Positions 1-6,752 of a stretch of DNA of 33,454 bases are shown piece by piece (within the stretch, counting starts at the first letter, position 1; every line of letters begins with the position of its first letter). This stretch comes from Acidaminococcales bacterium. Lineage in GTDB: Bacteria; Bacillota; Negativicutes; Acidaminococcales; JAISLQ01. The stretch spans positions 1 to 33,454 of the forward strand of contig JAISLQ010000050.1 of assembly GCA_031290885.1 (NCBI GenBank), given 5' to 3'. The notes beneath the pieces are model-generated. The model worked only from the letters and a program-made list of their open reading frames with translations, searched no databases and was not told the DNA's origin. The translations under genes and the position numbers were made by a program.

Positions 1-584
1 CCTTCGCCTTGAATCGGCTCCAGCAGGACGGCGCAGACTTCGCCGTCCATGGCCCCCGCCAAAGCGCCGGCGTCGCCGTAAGCGACGTGGACAAAGCCGG
101 GCGGCAAAGGCCGGTAGCCTTCGTGGTACTTGGGCGAGCCGGTGGCGGCCAGGGTGGCGAGCGTACGGCCGTGAAAAGAATTGTCGGCCGCGATTATTTT
201 GAATTTGTTCGGCTGATTTTTGTGGGCGTATTTGCGCGCCAGCTTGATCGCGCCTTCGTTGGCTTCGGCGCCGCTGTTGCATAAAAATACCCGCTCAAAC
301 CCGCTTATCGCGACGAGTTTTTGGACAAGGGCGGATTGCTCTTGGGTGTAAAAAAGCGACGAGCAGTGAATGAGCCGGGCGGCCTGGCGGGAAATGGCCT
401 CGGCCAGCCGGCGGTCGCCGTGCCCTAACGCGTTAACCGCTATGCCGGCCAGAAAATCAAGATATTTGCCGCCGCAGGCATCGTAAACCCAGCAGCCTTC
501 GCCGCGCTCCAGCACCAGCGGCATTCTGGAAAATACCGGCATGTAATGCCGGTTCTCTATGGCTATTATTTCTTCTTTGTTCAC
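1..584 (-). CDS. argD: Acetylornithine aminotransferase, N-terminal part (cut by window edge)
   Basis: PLP-dependent class III aminotransferase that converts N-acetylglutamate semialdehyde to N-acetylornithine in cytoplasmic arginine synthesis. About 194 codons are present; the C-terminal half, including the PLP lysine, lies outside the window. Visible family features are an N-terminal YMPVFSRMPLVLERGEG segment, the CNSGAEANEGAIKLARKY block that binds the PLP phosphate, SFHGRTLATLAATG, and LLEPIQGEG at the edge. I chose the GTG start at 584 because an AGGTGG ribosome site (590-595) sits five bases upstream; it overlaps the argB stop codon, so the two genes are probably translationally coupled. 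It is the last visible gene of argC-J-B-D. The substrate assignment rests on operon context plus family resemblance. Confidence 0.95.
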   Translation of the reverse strand, partial: MNKEEIIAIENRHYMPVFSRMPLVLERGEGCWVYDACGGKYLDFLAGIAVNALGHGDRRLAEAISRQAARLIHCSSLFYTQEQSALVQKLVAISGFERVFLCNSGAEANEGAIKLARKYAHKNQPNKFKIIAADNSFHGRTLATLAATGSPKYHEGYRPLPPGFVHVAYGDAGALAGAMDGEVCAVLLEPIQGE

Positions 585-594
585 AAAGGCCACC

Positions 595-1482
595 TCATTC
601 TTTTACAACTTCCGTGCCAACGCCGGCGTCGGTGAACAATTCCATGAGAATGGAGTGCGGTTCGCGCCCGTCGACGATATGGGTTTTCCTGGCCCCGCCG
701 GAGAGGGCGGTAACGCAGGCTTTTACTTTGGGAATCATGCCGCCGTCGATCAAGCCCTTGATCATGAGTTCCTGCGCCCGCTCAAAGGTCAGGGTGGATA
801 TGAAGGTGCTTTCGTCGCGGTAGTCGGTAAAAATGCCCTTGACGTCGGTCAGAAGGAGCAGTTTTTCCGCTTTCAGCGCCCCGGCGATTTCGCCCGCCAC
901 GCTGTCGGCGTTGATGTTGTAGGTTTCGCCGTTTAGTCCGACGCCGGTCGGGGCAATGATGGGAATATAGCCTTTGTCCAGAAGATCCTCAAGCAGCTTC
1001 ACATTGATTTTTGTTACTTCGCCGACAAACCCTATGTCCACCGGACGTATTTCCCCGGCTTCATATACTTCGGCCAGGTGCTTTTTCGCCGTAACAAGGT
1101 TGGCGTCCTTGCCGCTTAGTCCGAGCGCCCTGCCGCCCTGCCTGTTTATGAGGTTTACCAGTTCCGTGTTGATTTTGCCGACAAGCACCATTTCGGCGAT
1201 GGACACGGTCTCTTCGTCGGTTATCCGCAGCCCGTTCACAAATTCGGATTTTTTGTCAAGTTTTTTCAGCATGGCGGTTATCTCCGGGCCGCCGCCGTGG
1301 ACGACTACCGGCCGGATGCCGGCGCAGTACAGGAAAACGATGTCTTTCAGGACTTTGTTTTTCAATTCTTCGTTGATCATGGCGTTGCCGCCGTATTTTA
1401 TAACAACCGTCTTGTCCTTGAAGTCCATAAGGTAAGGCAAAGCTTCCACTAAGATATTGACTTCCTCGCTGCTTTTAAGCAT
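595..1482 (-). CDS. argB: Acetylglutamate kinase
   Basis: Phosphorylates N-acetyl-L-glutamate with ATP, the second step of arginine synthesis. The 295-residue protein has the amino-acid-kinase fold signatures VVIKYGGNAM (about residues 26-35) near the N terminus and VVHGGGPEI for substrate binding, and a C-terminal GGMIPKVKACVTAL segment typical of ArgB. The frame is open for 54 more codons upstream, but that extension reads through an inverted-repeat element. I place the start at ATG 1482, behind a GGGGGAG ribosome site five bases away, which gives the normal family length. It follows argJ after about 190 bases occupied by the repeat element, and its stop overlaps the argD ribosome site. In many bacteria this enzyme is feedback-inhibited by arginine; I did not test for that signature. 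Confidence 0.97.
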   Translation of the reverse strand: MLKSSEEVNILVEALPYLMDFKDKTVVIKYGGNAMINEELKNKVLKDIVFLYCAGIRPVVVHGGGPEITAMLKKLDKKSEFVNGLRITDEETVSIAEMVLVGKINTELVNLINRQGGRALGLSGKDANLVTAKKHLAEVYEAGEIRPVDIGFVGEVTKINVKLLEDLLDKGYIPIIAPTGVGLNGETYNINADSVAGEIAGALKAEKLLLLTDVKGIFTDYRDESTFISTLTFERAQELMIKGLIDGGMIPKVKACVTALSGGARKTHIVDGREPHSILMELFTDAGVGTEVVKE

Positions 1483-1501
1483 AATCTCCCCCCGCTTTCT
1501 T

Positions 1502-1676
1502 ATACTGTTCCCGGAGTAAAACCAAAGTGTCTTTCTTTGCTCTTTGCGGCCATTTTGCCGCCCCGCCTCGCTCCGAAGCCCCGCCGAACCTACTGCGGGC
1601 GCGCCTGCGTTTTGTGCCGCGCGGGAGGGAAATTTGTCTCGCAAGTCCGATTCATGCTTTAACCCGGGAACAGTAT
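1502..1676 (-). repeat. Inverted-repeat element A (MITE/REP-like) between argJ and argB
   Basis: A perfect 13-base inverted repeat, ATACTGTTCCCGG at 1502-1514 and CCGGGAACAGTAT at 1664-1676, encloses 149 bases with no gene. The inner 100 bases or so contain blocks such as GGCACAAAACGC and GCGGGGCGGCAAAAT that recur in the elements at 6588-6752 (opposite orientation) and 26503-26604 (same orientation). The outer end touches the first base of the argJ stop codon. The element has no transposase, so a MITE-like or REP-like non-autonomous repeat is my inference. An RNA structure that modulates argJ/argB expression is the alternative. Confidence 0.7.
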
Positions 1677-2881
1677 CATGTATGGTAGTCGGCGTTTATT
1701 TTAATATAATCGTAGCTTAGATCGCACGTCCACACGGTGGCCGACGCCGGTCCCGCGCCGAGCGCCAGTTTTAAGGTTATATCGCGCTCTTTCATGGCCG
1801 CGTCCAGTTTTTCCGCGTCGGCAATGGCCTCTCCGCCGCGCGCGAAAACTGCCAGGCCGTTTAAGGATACCGTCAAATTCTCCGGCGCAAAATCCACGCC
1901 GGCATACCCGGCCGCACAGATTATCCGCCCCCAGTTGGGATCGCAGCCGAAAAAGGCGGTTTTGACCAGAGGCGACTTGGCGACGGCCATGGCCACGGCT
2001 TTGGCGGCGGCGAAATCCGGCGCGCCGTCAACCGTAATTTCTAAAAACTTCGTCGCCCCTTCGCCGTCGCGCGCGACAAGTTTGGCAAGGTCAACGCTTA
2101 CCGCCACCAGCGCCGCGAAAAAAGACGCGTAGCCGGGATGTCTTTCCGAATCGATCGGGCTGTTGCCGCAAAACCCGTTGGCCAAAGCGATCAAAGAATC
2201 ATTGGTGCTTGTGTCGCCGTCCACCACCGCCATATTAAACGAAAGATCGGCCGCTTTTTTAACCGCCCTGTTTAAAACGGCCGGCGACACGGCGGCATCG
2301 GTGGTGATAAAGGCCAGCATGGTGGCCATGTCGGGATGGATCATCCCGGCGCCTTTGGCCATGCCGGCGATAACCGCCGTCCGCCCGTCCAGGGCGAATT
2401 CATAAGCGGCGCGCTTTATAAAGGTATCGGTGGTCTGTATGGCCGCCGCCGCTTTCTCGCCGCCGGCGGCCGACAATTCCCGGCAGGCGGCTTCAAGGCC
2501 GTGGGCGATTTTATCCATCGGCAGAAAAGGCCCTATGACGCCGGTGGAACAGACGAACACTTCCTGTTCGCCGCAGGGCAAAAGCTCCGCCACTAAGCGC
2601 GCCATGTCGCGCGCGTCTCTTAGCCCGCGCCCGCCGGTGGAAGCGTTGGCGCAACCGGCGTTGACCGCTATGGCGCGCGCGTACCCGCCCGCCGCGACGC
2701 GGCGGCTGACCAGCACAGGCGCCGCCGCCATGACATTTTGTGTAAACACCGCGCCGCAGGCCGCCGGCGCCTCGCTGACAATCAGCGCCAGATCCTCTTT
2801 GCCGCTGGCCTTGAGCCCGGCTTTGACGCCGGCGGCGGCAAAACCTTTGGGCGCGGTAATCCAGCCGTCTATCGCTTTCAT
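1676..2881 (-). CDS. argJ: Ornithine acetyltransferase / N-acetylglutamate synthase
   Basis: ArgJ moves the acetyl group from N-acetylornithine to glutamate and so recycles it in arginine synthesis; bifunctional members also acetylate glutamate from acetyl-CoA. The 401-residue chain has the autocleavage site KGAGMIHPDMATMLAF, in which Thr187 of ATML is the predicted nucleophile that starts the beta chain. The oxyanion-hole region CSTGVIGPFLPMDKI and the C-terminal GCDPNWGRI and DLSYDYIKINADYHT segments are also typical. ATG 2881 is preceded by AAAGGAATG. It lies 51 bases downstream of argC, and its TGA stop touches repeat element A. Because ArgJ is present, a separate ArgE deacetylase should not be needed. 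Mono- versus bifunctionality cannot be decided from sequence. Confidence 0.97.
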   Translation of the reverse strand: MKAIDGWITAPKGFAAAGVKAGLKASGKEDLALIVSEAPAACGAVFTQNVMAAAPVLVSRRVAAGGYARAIAVNAGCANASTGGRGLRDARDMARLVAELLPCGEQEVFVCSTGVIGPFLPMDKIAHGLEAACRELSAAGGEKAAAAIQTTDTFIKRAAYEFALDGRTAVIAGMAKGAGMIHPDMATMLAFITTDAAVSPAVLNRAVKKAADLSFNMAVVDGDTSTNDSLIALANGFCGNSPIDSERHPGYASFFAALVAVSVDLAKLVARDGEGATKFLEITVDGAPDFAAAKAVAMAVAKSPLVKTAFFGCDPNWGRIICAAGYAGVDFAPENLTVSLNGLAVFARGGEAIADAEKLDAAMKERDITLKLALGAGPASATVWTCDLSYDYIKINADYHT

Positions 2882-2932
2882 AATGACATTCCTTTCATAG
2901 CACTATATAACGGCAAGAAGCCGCCCGGCGCG

Positions 2933-3967
2933 TTACGGATAAAGCGGCGCTTGTTTCAGGCCCATAGTTTCCGGCAGGCCGAACATTATATTCATGTTTT
3001 GCACCGCCTGCCCGGAAGCGCCTTTTACCAGATTGTCCAGCGCCGACATGACGATGACCCGCCCCGTGCGCCCATCTATTTCCCAGCCGATGTCGGCGTA
3101 GTTGGAACCGCGGACCGCTTTCAGGGCGGGGCATTTTCCCTGCCCCAGCAGCCTGATGAAACACTCCCCGCCATACATACGGGCGAAAGAGGCCGCTACG
3201 TCCCCGCCGCCGGCGCCGGGCGCGAGCTTGGCGTAACAGGTGGCGAGCAGCCCCCTGTCGATCGGCAAAAGGTGCGGAACAAAAGTAATGACAACGCCCT
3301 CCCCGGCAAATTCCGTATAAACCTGCTCGATTTCCGGCGTGTGCCGATGGCCGGCGACGCTGTAGGGACGGAAATTGCCGAACACTTCGGAAAAATGAAG
3401 GTTGGTCGCCACGGCCCTGCCCGCGCCGGTAGAGCCGGATTTGGCGTCGATTATTATACTGCCGGCATCAATCAGCTTGTCCCGCAAAAGAGGCGCCAGC
3501 GCCAGTATGCTCGCCGTAACGTAACAGCCGGGGTTGGCTATGACACTGCCTTTTTTTATCTTGTCGCGGTAAAGCTCGCTCAGCCCGTAAACCGGCCGCG
3601 TAACGGCGTCAGTATGTTTTACCTTGTACCACTCTTCATATACTTCGGGTTTCAGCCGGTAATCGGCGCCGAGGTCAATCACCCTGACGCGGCCGTTATC
3701 TTTCAGGGAACGGCAAATATCCATAGCGTGGCCATGCGGCAATCCTATGAACAAGAGATCGCTCGCGGCGGCGATTTCCTCAAGCTGCTTTAAGTTTTCC
3801 AGTTTTTGCCCGTAAATTCCGGCCAGATGCGGATAGCTGTCGGCGATCGGAAGGCCGGGGGAGCTTTCCGAGGTTATGTGGACGACGGACGCTTCCGGAT
3901 GCCCGGCCAGTATGCGCAAAAGTTCCGCGCCTGTATAACCGGTAGCGCCGATTACGCTTATTTTCAT
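2933..3967 (-). CDS. argC: N-acetyl-gamma-glutamyl-phosphate reductase
   Basis: NADPH-dependent reduction of N-acetylglutamyl phosphate to the semialdehyde, third step of arginine synthesis, in the cytoplasm. The 344-residue protein opens with the nucleotide-binding motif MKISVIGATGYTGAELLR. It carries the catalytic cysteine in SVIANPGCYVTA (Cys148) and the SVAGHRHTPEIEQ segment with the active-site histidine, as in type 1 ArgC. I chose ATG 3967 because an AAAGGAG site lies seven bases upstream; a TTG one codon earlier (3970) is possible but less well spaced. It is the first gene of argC-J-B-D and has its own promoter, operator-like dyad and leader hairpin between 4046 and 4156. Confidence 0.97.
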   Translation of the reverse strand: MKISVIGATGYTGAELLRILAGHPEASVVHITSESSPGLPIADSYPHLAGIYGQKLENLKQLEEIAAASDLLFIGLPHGHAMDICRSLKDNGRVRVIDLGADYRLKPEVYEEWYKVKHTDAVTRPVYGLSELYRDKIKKGSVIANPGCYVTASILALAPLLRDKLIDAGSIIIDAKSGSTGAGRAVATNLHFSEVFGNFRPYSVAGHRHTPEIEQVYTEFAGEGVVITFVPHLLPIDRGLLATCYAKLAPGAGGGDVAASFARMYGGECFIRLLGQGKCPALKAVRGSNYADIGWEIDGRTGRVIVMSALDNLVKGASGQAVQNMNIMFGLPETMGLKQAPLYP

Positions 3968-4045
3968 CAAAAATCTCCTTTGCCCGCGAGTGCCGGCCGA
4001 GCGGCCTTAAACAAAAAGCGACGCGCAACAAACAAGCCCAAAGAA

Positions 4046-4066
4046 AGCCGCTTTTGCGCGGCGGCT
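4046..4066 (-). promoter_or_regulatory. Hairpin in the argC leader, possible attenuator
   Basis: In the predicted argC leader the minus strand can pair AGCCGC with GCGGCT (arms 4046-4051 and 4061-4066) around a nine-base loop; it is followed by TTCTTT. The stem is short and the U-tract weak, so a terminator-attenuator is only a possibility. I see no arginine-rich leader peptide in the short leader. The rest of 3968-4045 holds only the ribosome site and nothing else I recognise. Confidence 0.3.
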
Positions 4067-4118
4067 GTCCCAACGGCGGCCAGCCTTGCCAAAGCGCGGA
4101 ATAATATTTGAAAATACT

Positions 4119-4136
4119 GTATATATATTTATATAC
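4119..4136. promoter_or_regulatory. AT-rich dyad on the argC promoter, candidate ArgR operator
   Basis: An 18-base imperfect palindrome (GTATATATA / TTTATATAC, 8 of 9 positions pairing) overlaps the -10 hexamer of the argC promoter. Its size, AT-rich character and place agree with ArgR/AhrC ARG boxes, which are about 18-base weak palindromes that often cover arginine biosynthetic promoters. An ATACTGT heptamer is repeated directly at 4114-4120 and 4133-4139. No argR gene is in the window, so the regulator is inferred. Confidence 0.45.
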
Positions 4137-4156
4137 TGTCGGCAATAATCTGTCAA
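4128..4156 (-). promoter_or_regulatory. Sigma-A type promoter of the arg operon
   Basis: On the minus strand a perfect -35 TTGACA (4151-4156) is separated by 17 bases from TATAAA (4128-4133). Transcription should begin near 4121 and run through a leader of about 150 bases into argC. The -10 is embedded in the operator-like dyad, as expected for a repressible promoter. Confidence 0.7.
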
Positions 4157-4208
4157 TGCTTTTATAGCGGAAACCTCGGTTTTTGTTGGCGCGCGCGAAG
4201 GGTTCGGC

Positions 4209-4234
4209 AAAAAATTCTTAGGCGCCGGCGGCGC
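4209..4234 (-). terminator. Probable intrinsic terminator after the lytic transglycosylase gene
   Basis: About 35 bases past the stop of the transglycosylase gene the minus strand has a small GC-only stem (GCGCC/GGCGC, 4222-4234, three-base loop), followed after seven bases by six T residues (4209-4214). Longer alternative pairings exist in the surrounding GC-rich bases. It would close the polA-mutM-coaE-slt cluster ahead of the arg promoter. The gap between stem and T-run makes it imperfect. Confidence 0.45.
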
Positions 4235-4269
4235 GGCGAGTTATCTTGCTCCCGCGCGCGGCAAGCGGC

Positions 4270-4863
4270 TTATGTGTCCTGTTCCCAAACGTCTTTATAA
4301 AGCCTTTTATACATTTCCTTGTCGCTCAAAACTTTTTTCACATATTGCCGCGTTTCCGCGAAAGGGATTTTTTCCACGTCCCGGCCGTCCCATTGCTTGT
4401 CGCCAAGCCAAGCTTTCACTTGGCCGCGCCCGGCGTTATAGGCGGTGATGGCGAGAGGCTCGCTTTGGAACTCGAAGTTCAAATCCTGCAAATACCAGCA
4501 ACCCAGCCGAATATTGACGGACGGCTCGGCCAGGAGGCCGGGCGCGAATTTGCGCAAGCCCGCTTTCAGGGCGATCCAGCTGCCAGTTTCCGGCATGATC
4601 TGCATAAGCCCGACCGCGCCGCGCTCGGATACGGCCGAAGCTTTAAAGCCGCTCTCGTTTTTGATTACGGCGGCCACCAGCCAGGGGTTAAGGTTGTTGG
4701 CCGCGGCGTGGTTTTTGATGTCTTTGTCGTAAAGGAGCTGGTAGAAAAATTTCCGCTGGAAGTAATCGCTTTGCCAAACAGCAAAAAAAGCCATGCCCGC
4801 CAGAAGCAAAAACAACACCGCGCGTTTTATGTTTTTGCGGTTTTTGGCCGAAACGCTACTCAT
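4270..4863 (-). CDS. Membrane-anchored lytic transglycosylase (SLT domain)
   Basis: Cleaves the peptidoglycan MurNAc-GlcNAc bond with formation of 1,6-anhydro-MurNAc, outside the cytoplasmic membrane. The 197-residue protein has a basic N terminus followed by one hydrophobic segment (about residues 13-30) that should act as an uncleaved anchor. A compact SLT domain comes next: catalytic glutamate in AAVIKNESGF (Glu70), GAVGLMQIMPET (83-94) and AITAYNAGRGQVKAWLG. This is the minimal Slt70-type catalytic domain without the long superhelical part. ATG 4863 is preceded by AAGGTGG. It follows coaE after 167 bases that hold an inverted repeat. Housekeeping wall turnover is most likely; a role in flagellar assembly is conceivable because FlgJ here has no muramidase domain, but this gene is not next to the flagellar cluster. 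Confidence 0.9.
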   Translation of the reverse strand: MSSVSAKNRKNIKRAVLFLLLAGMAFFAVWQSDYFQRKFFYQLLYDKDIKNHAAANNLNPWLVAAVIKNESGFKASAVSERGAVGLMQIMPETGSWIALKAGLRKFAPGLLAEPSVNIRLGCWYLQDLNFEFQSEPLAITAYNAGRGQVKAWLGDKQWDGRDVEKIPFAETRQYVKKVLSDKEMYKRLYKDVWEQDT

Positions 4864-4995
4864 AATCCACCTTCAGAAAAGCTCCAATAATCCATTGCGG
4901 CGCGGCGGATCTTTTTCCGCCCGGACACTGTTTGCCAAAGTCAGCGGCACGGCTTTCGCCGCCTTGCAAGACGAAAAAATCTCCGGCCATACCTG

Positions 4996-5023
4996 CCTTG
5001 ACATTCGCAAGCGCTTGTCAAGG
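4996..5023. repeat. Inverted repeat between coaE and the transglycosylase gene
   Basis: CCTTGACA (4996-5003) and TGTCAAGG (5016-5023) form a perfect eight-base inverted repeat with a 12-base centre; a second palindrome, CAAGCGCTTG (5008-5017), overlaps the right arm. It lies just after the coaE stop. There is no T-run on the minus strand, so it is more likely an operator or an RNA hairpin than a terminator. The rest of 4864-4995 shows nothing clear. Confidence 0.4.
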
Positions 5024-5030
5024 GTTTCCT

Positions 5031-5636
5031 TTACAAAAGCAAGTTTTTCCACGCTTTTTCCACTTTTTCCCTAATTTGCGTTATGTCGCCGGAGTTATCA
5101 ATTACCAAGTCGGCGTAAGGCAATTTTGCCGCCAGCGGAAGCTGCGCTCCCATGCGTCGGCGCGCGTTTTCCGCGCTTAACCGGTCGCGTCGGCAAAGCC
5201 GCTCCAATTGCAGGTTTTCCGGCAGGTACACCAGCCATATTTTATCGACTTTGTTTTGCCAGGATTTTTCTATGAGCAAGGGTATGTCGGCAACCATAGC
5301 GGCAAAACCCCGTTTTTCGGCTTTTTCGGCGAATTTTCGCAGGTTCCGCTCTACTAAGCAGTGCAGATGACCCTCCAGGCGCGCCAGGAGCTTGGGTTCG
5401 CCGAACACGGCCGCGCCCAGCTTCTTCCTGTCAATCTCCCCGTCGGCGGCCATTATGTCGAGCCCAAGCCGGCCGGCGAATTCTTCCTTTATCGGCGCAA
5501 AGGCCGCGCCGCCTTTAGCTATGAGCCGGTGCGCTTCCCGATCGGCGTCAAAAAGCGGCGCTTTTAGTTTTTTAAGTATCGCGGAAACGGTGCTCTTGCC
5601 TGAAGCTATGCCGCCTGTCAACCCGACCACAATCAA
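5031..5636 (-). CDS. coaE: Dephospho-CoA kinase
   Basis: Phosphorylates the ribose 3'-hydroxyl of dephospho-CoA, the last step of coenzyme A synthesis, in the cytoplasm. The 201-residue protein starts with the P-loop GLTGGIASGKSTVS (about residues 5-18), followed by FDADREAHRLI, the DADxxxH motif of the family. VADIPLLIEKSW and CRRDRLSAENARRRMGAQL (lid region) complete the signature. The start is TTG 5636 with GGGGAGG eight bases upstream; no ATG is nearby. It follows mutM by 16 bases and precedes the transglycosylase gene. The polA-mutM-coaE succession is a known arrangement in Firmicutes. Confidence 0.96.
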   Translation of the reverse strand: MIVVGLTGGIASGKSTVSAILKKLKAPLFDADREAHRLIAKGGAAFAPIKEEFAGRLGLDIMAADGEIDRKKLGAAVFGEPKLLARLEGHLHCLVERNLRKFAEKAEKRGFAAMVADIPLLIEKSWQNKVDKIWLVYLPENLQLERLCRRDRLSAENARRRMGAQLPLAAKLPYADLVIDNSGDITQIREKVEKAWKNLLL

Positions 5637-5652
5637 GGGAAATACCTCCCCG

Positions 5653-6471
5653 TCATTTCTGGCAGAGCGGGCAATAGGTAGTGCCGCGCCCTGCCACGCG
5701 TGCGTAAGCGAGCGGAGCGCCGCATTTTCGGCAAGGCTGCCCGCGCCGCCCGTAAACCAGCAGATGGTTCTGGTTGTCGCCTTTTTGTCCGTCCCCGTCT
5801 TTATAATCGCGAAAACTGGTGCCGCGGTTGTCTATGCCCTGCCTGATCACGCTGATCAGCGCCTTGCGCAGACTTTCCGCCTCCTCCGGCGACAGGCCGG
5901 ACGCTTTCCTGGCCGGCAATATGCCGGCCAGCGCCAGCGCTTCGTCCGCGTATATATTGCCGATGCCGGCTATGGCCGACTGATCCAGCAACACGCCTTT
6001 GACCGCCGCCGAGCGTTTTTTCATTATTTCCGCGAAAAAGGCGGCGCTCAACTGCCCATCGAGCGGCTCGGGGCCGAGTTCGCGGAGCCCTTTAACGACA
6101 TTTTCGCCTTCGTCGAGCAAATAAAGCGTCCCCAGCGTCCGCACGTCGGTATACCATAGGCAATTGCCGTCCGACAGGGAAAAGCGGACGCGCGCGTAAG
6201 GCGGCGCATCCTCAGGCCCTGCGGCGATCAGCGCGCCGGTCAGCCGCATATGCGCGACCAATGATTTTTTGTCCTCAAAACTGATGATCAGATATTTGCC
6301 GCGGCGCAGGACGCCATTTATCGCGCCGCCGACAATGCCCCGGATGAAATCCCCGGGGGACGGCCATTTTATTATCCGATCAAGATAAATTTGCACAGCG
6401 TCGATCCTGCGCCCCAAAAGATGCGGGAGCAAGGTCAGCCTGATGTTTTCCACTTCCGGCAGCTCCGGCAT
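5653..6471 (-). CDS. mutM: Formamidopyrimidine-DNA glycosylase (Fpg)
   Basis: Excises oxidised purines such as 8-oxoguanine and formamidopyrimidines and nicks the abasic site. The mature enzyme uses the N-terminal proline as its nucleophile. ATG 6471 is therefore the right start: it gives MPELPEVENIR and has a GGGGGAG site upstream, although the frame is open for 28 more codons. Other signs are the lysine in VLRRGKYLI, the H2TH segment DQSAIAGIGNIYADEALALA, and a C-terminal zinc finger with four cysteines (CRKCG and CPLC). Length, 272 residues, is normal. It lies downstream of polA beyond repeat element B and a dyad at 6542-6574, and is followed closely by coaE. Confidence 0.97.
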   Translation of the reverse strand: MPELPEVENIRLTLLPHLLGRRIDAVQIYLDRIIKWPSPGDFIRGIVGGAINGVLRRGKYLIISFEDKKSLVAHMRLTGALIAAGPEDAPPYARVRFSLSDGNCLWYTDVRTLGTLYLLDEGENVVKGLRELGPEPLDGQLSAAFFAEIMKKRSAAVKGVLLDQSAIAGIGNIYADEALALAGILPARKASGLSPEEAESLRKALISVIRQGIDNRGTSFRDYKDGDGQKGDNQNHLLVYGRRGQPCRKCGAPLAYARVAGRGTTYCPLCQK

Positions 6472-6541
6472 GTTTCTCCCCCTAACCATTGGTGAGTTTC
6501 TGATAATAGACTTCCCGCGCAATATAAACGGCCCTGTCAAA

Positions 6542-6574
6542 ATTATACAACCCACAAATATAATCTTGTATAAT
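6542..6574. promoter_or_regulatory. Nine-base dyad with TATAAT on both strands, upstream of mutM
   Basis: ATTATACAA (6542-6550) and TTGTATAAT (6566-6574) form a perfect inverted repeat with a 15-base centre, about 70 bases before mutM. Each arm contains a consensus -10 hexamer (TATAAT), one on each strand. On the minus strand this could be the mutM-coaE-slt promoter, but neither -10 has a convincing -35 at 16-18 bases. A regulator binding site is the alternative. Confidence 0.4.
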
Positions 6575-6587
6575 GTCCCGCCTTGTC

Positions 6588-6752
6588 AGGGCGTGTTTGA
6601 AAGTTCGCCTTAGGTTGTATTTTCAAGATAATTTTTCATCGGGCAGGAAAGCGCGGCGGCGCGTACCGTATGAAGCCTGCTGCGGGATTCTGCCGCAGCG
6701 GAGCGGAAAATTATCCGCAAAGAGGCCAAAATGGAGTTTTCAAACACGCCCT
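6588..6752 (+). repeat. Inverted-repeat element B (MITE/REP-like) after polA
   Basis: A perfect 15-base inverted repeat, AGGGCGTGTTTGAAA at 6588-6602 and its complement at 6738-6752, bounds 165 bases without a gene. The right arm supplies two of the three bases of the polA TAG stop. The inside resembles element A in opposite orientation: CAAGATAATTTTTC against CGAGACAAATTTCC, and GCGGAGCGGAAAAT..CCGCAAAGAG against GCGGGGCGGCAAAAT..CCGCAAAGAG. The terminal arms of A and B differ in sequence. It looks like a non-autonomous mobile or structural repeat. Confidence 0.7.

Noticed and set aside
1483-1644. 54-codon N-terminal extension of argB
   Set aside because: It reads through repeat element A, lacks a ribosome site, and would make the kinase longer than its family; ATG 1482 is well placed.
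4040-4110. Possible fourth copy of the repeat in the argC leader
   Set aside because: A few words such as GCCGCTTTTGCG resemble element C, but there are no flanking inverted arms and the similarity may be compositional.
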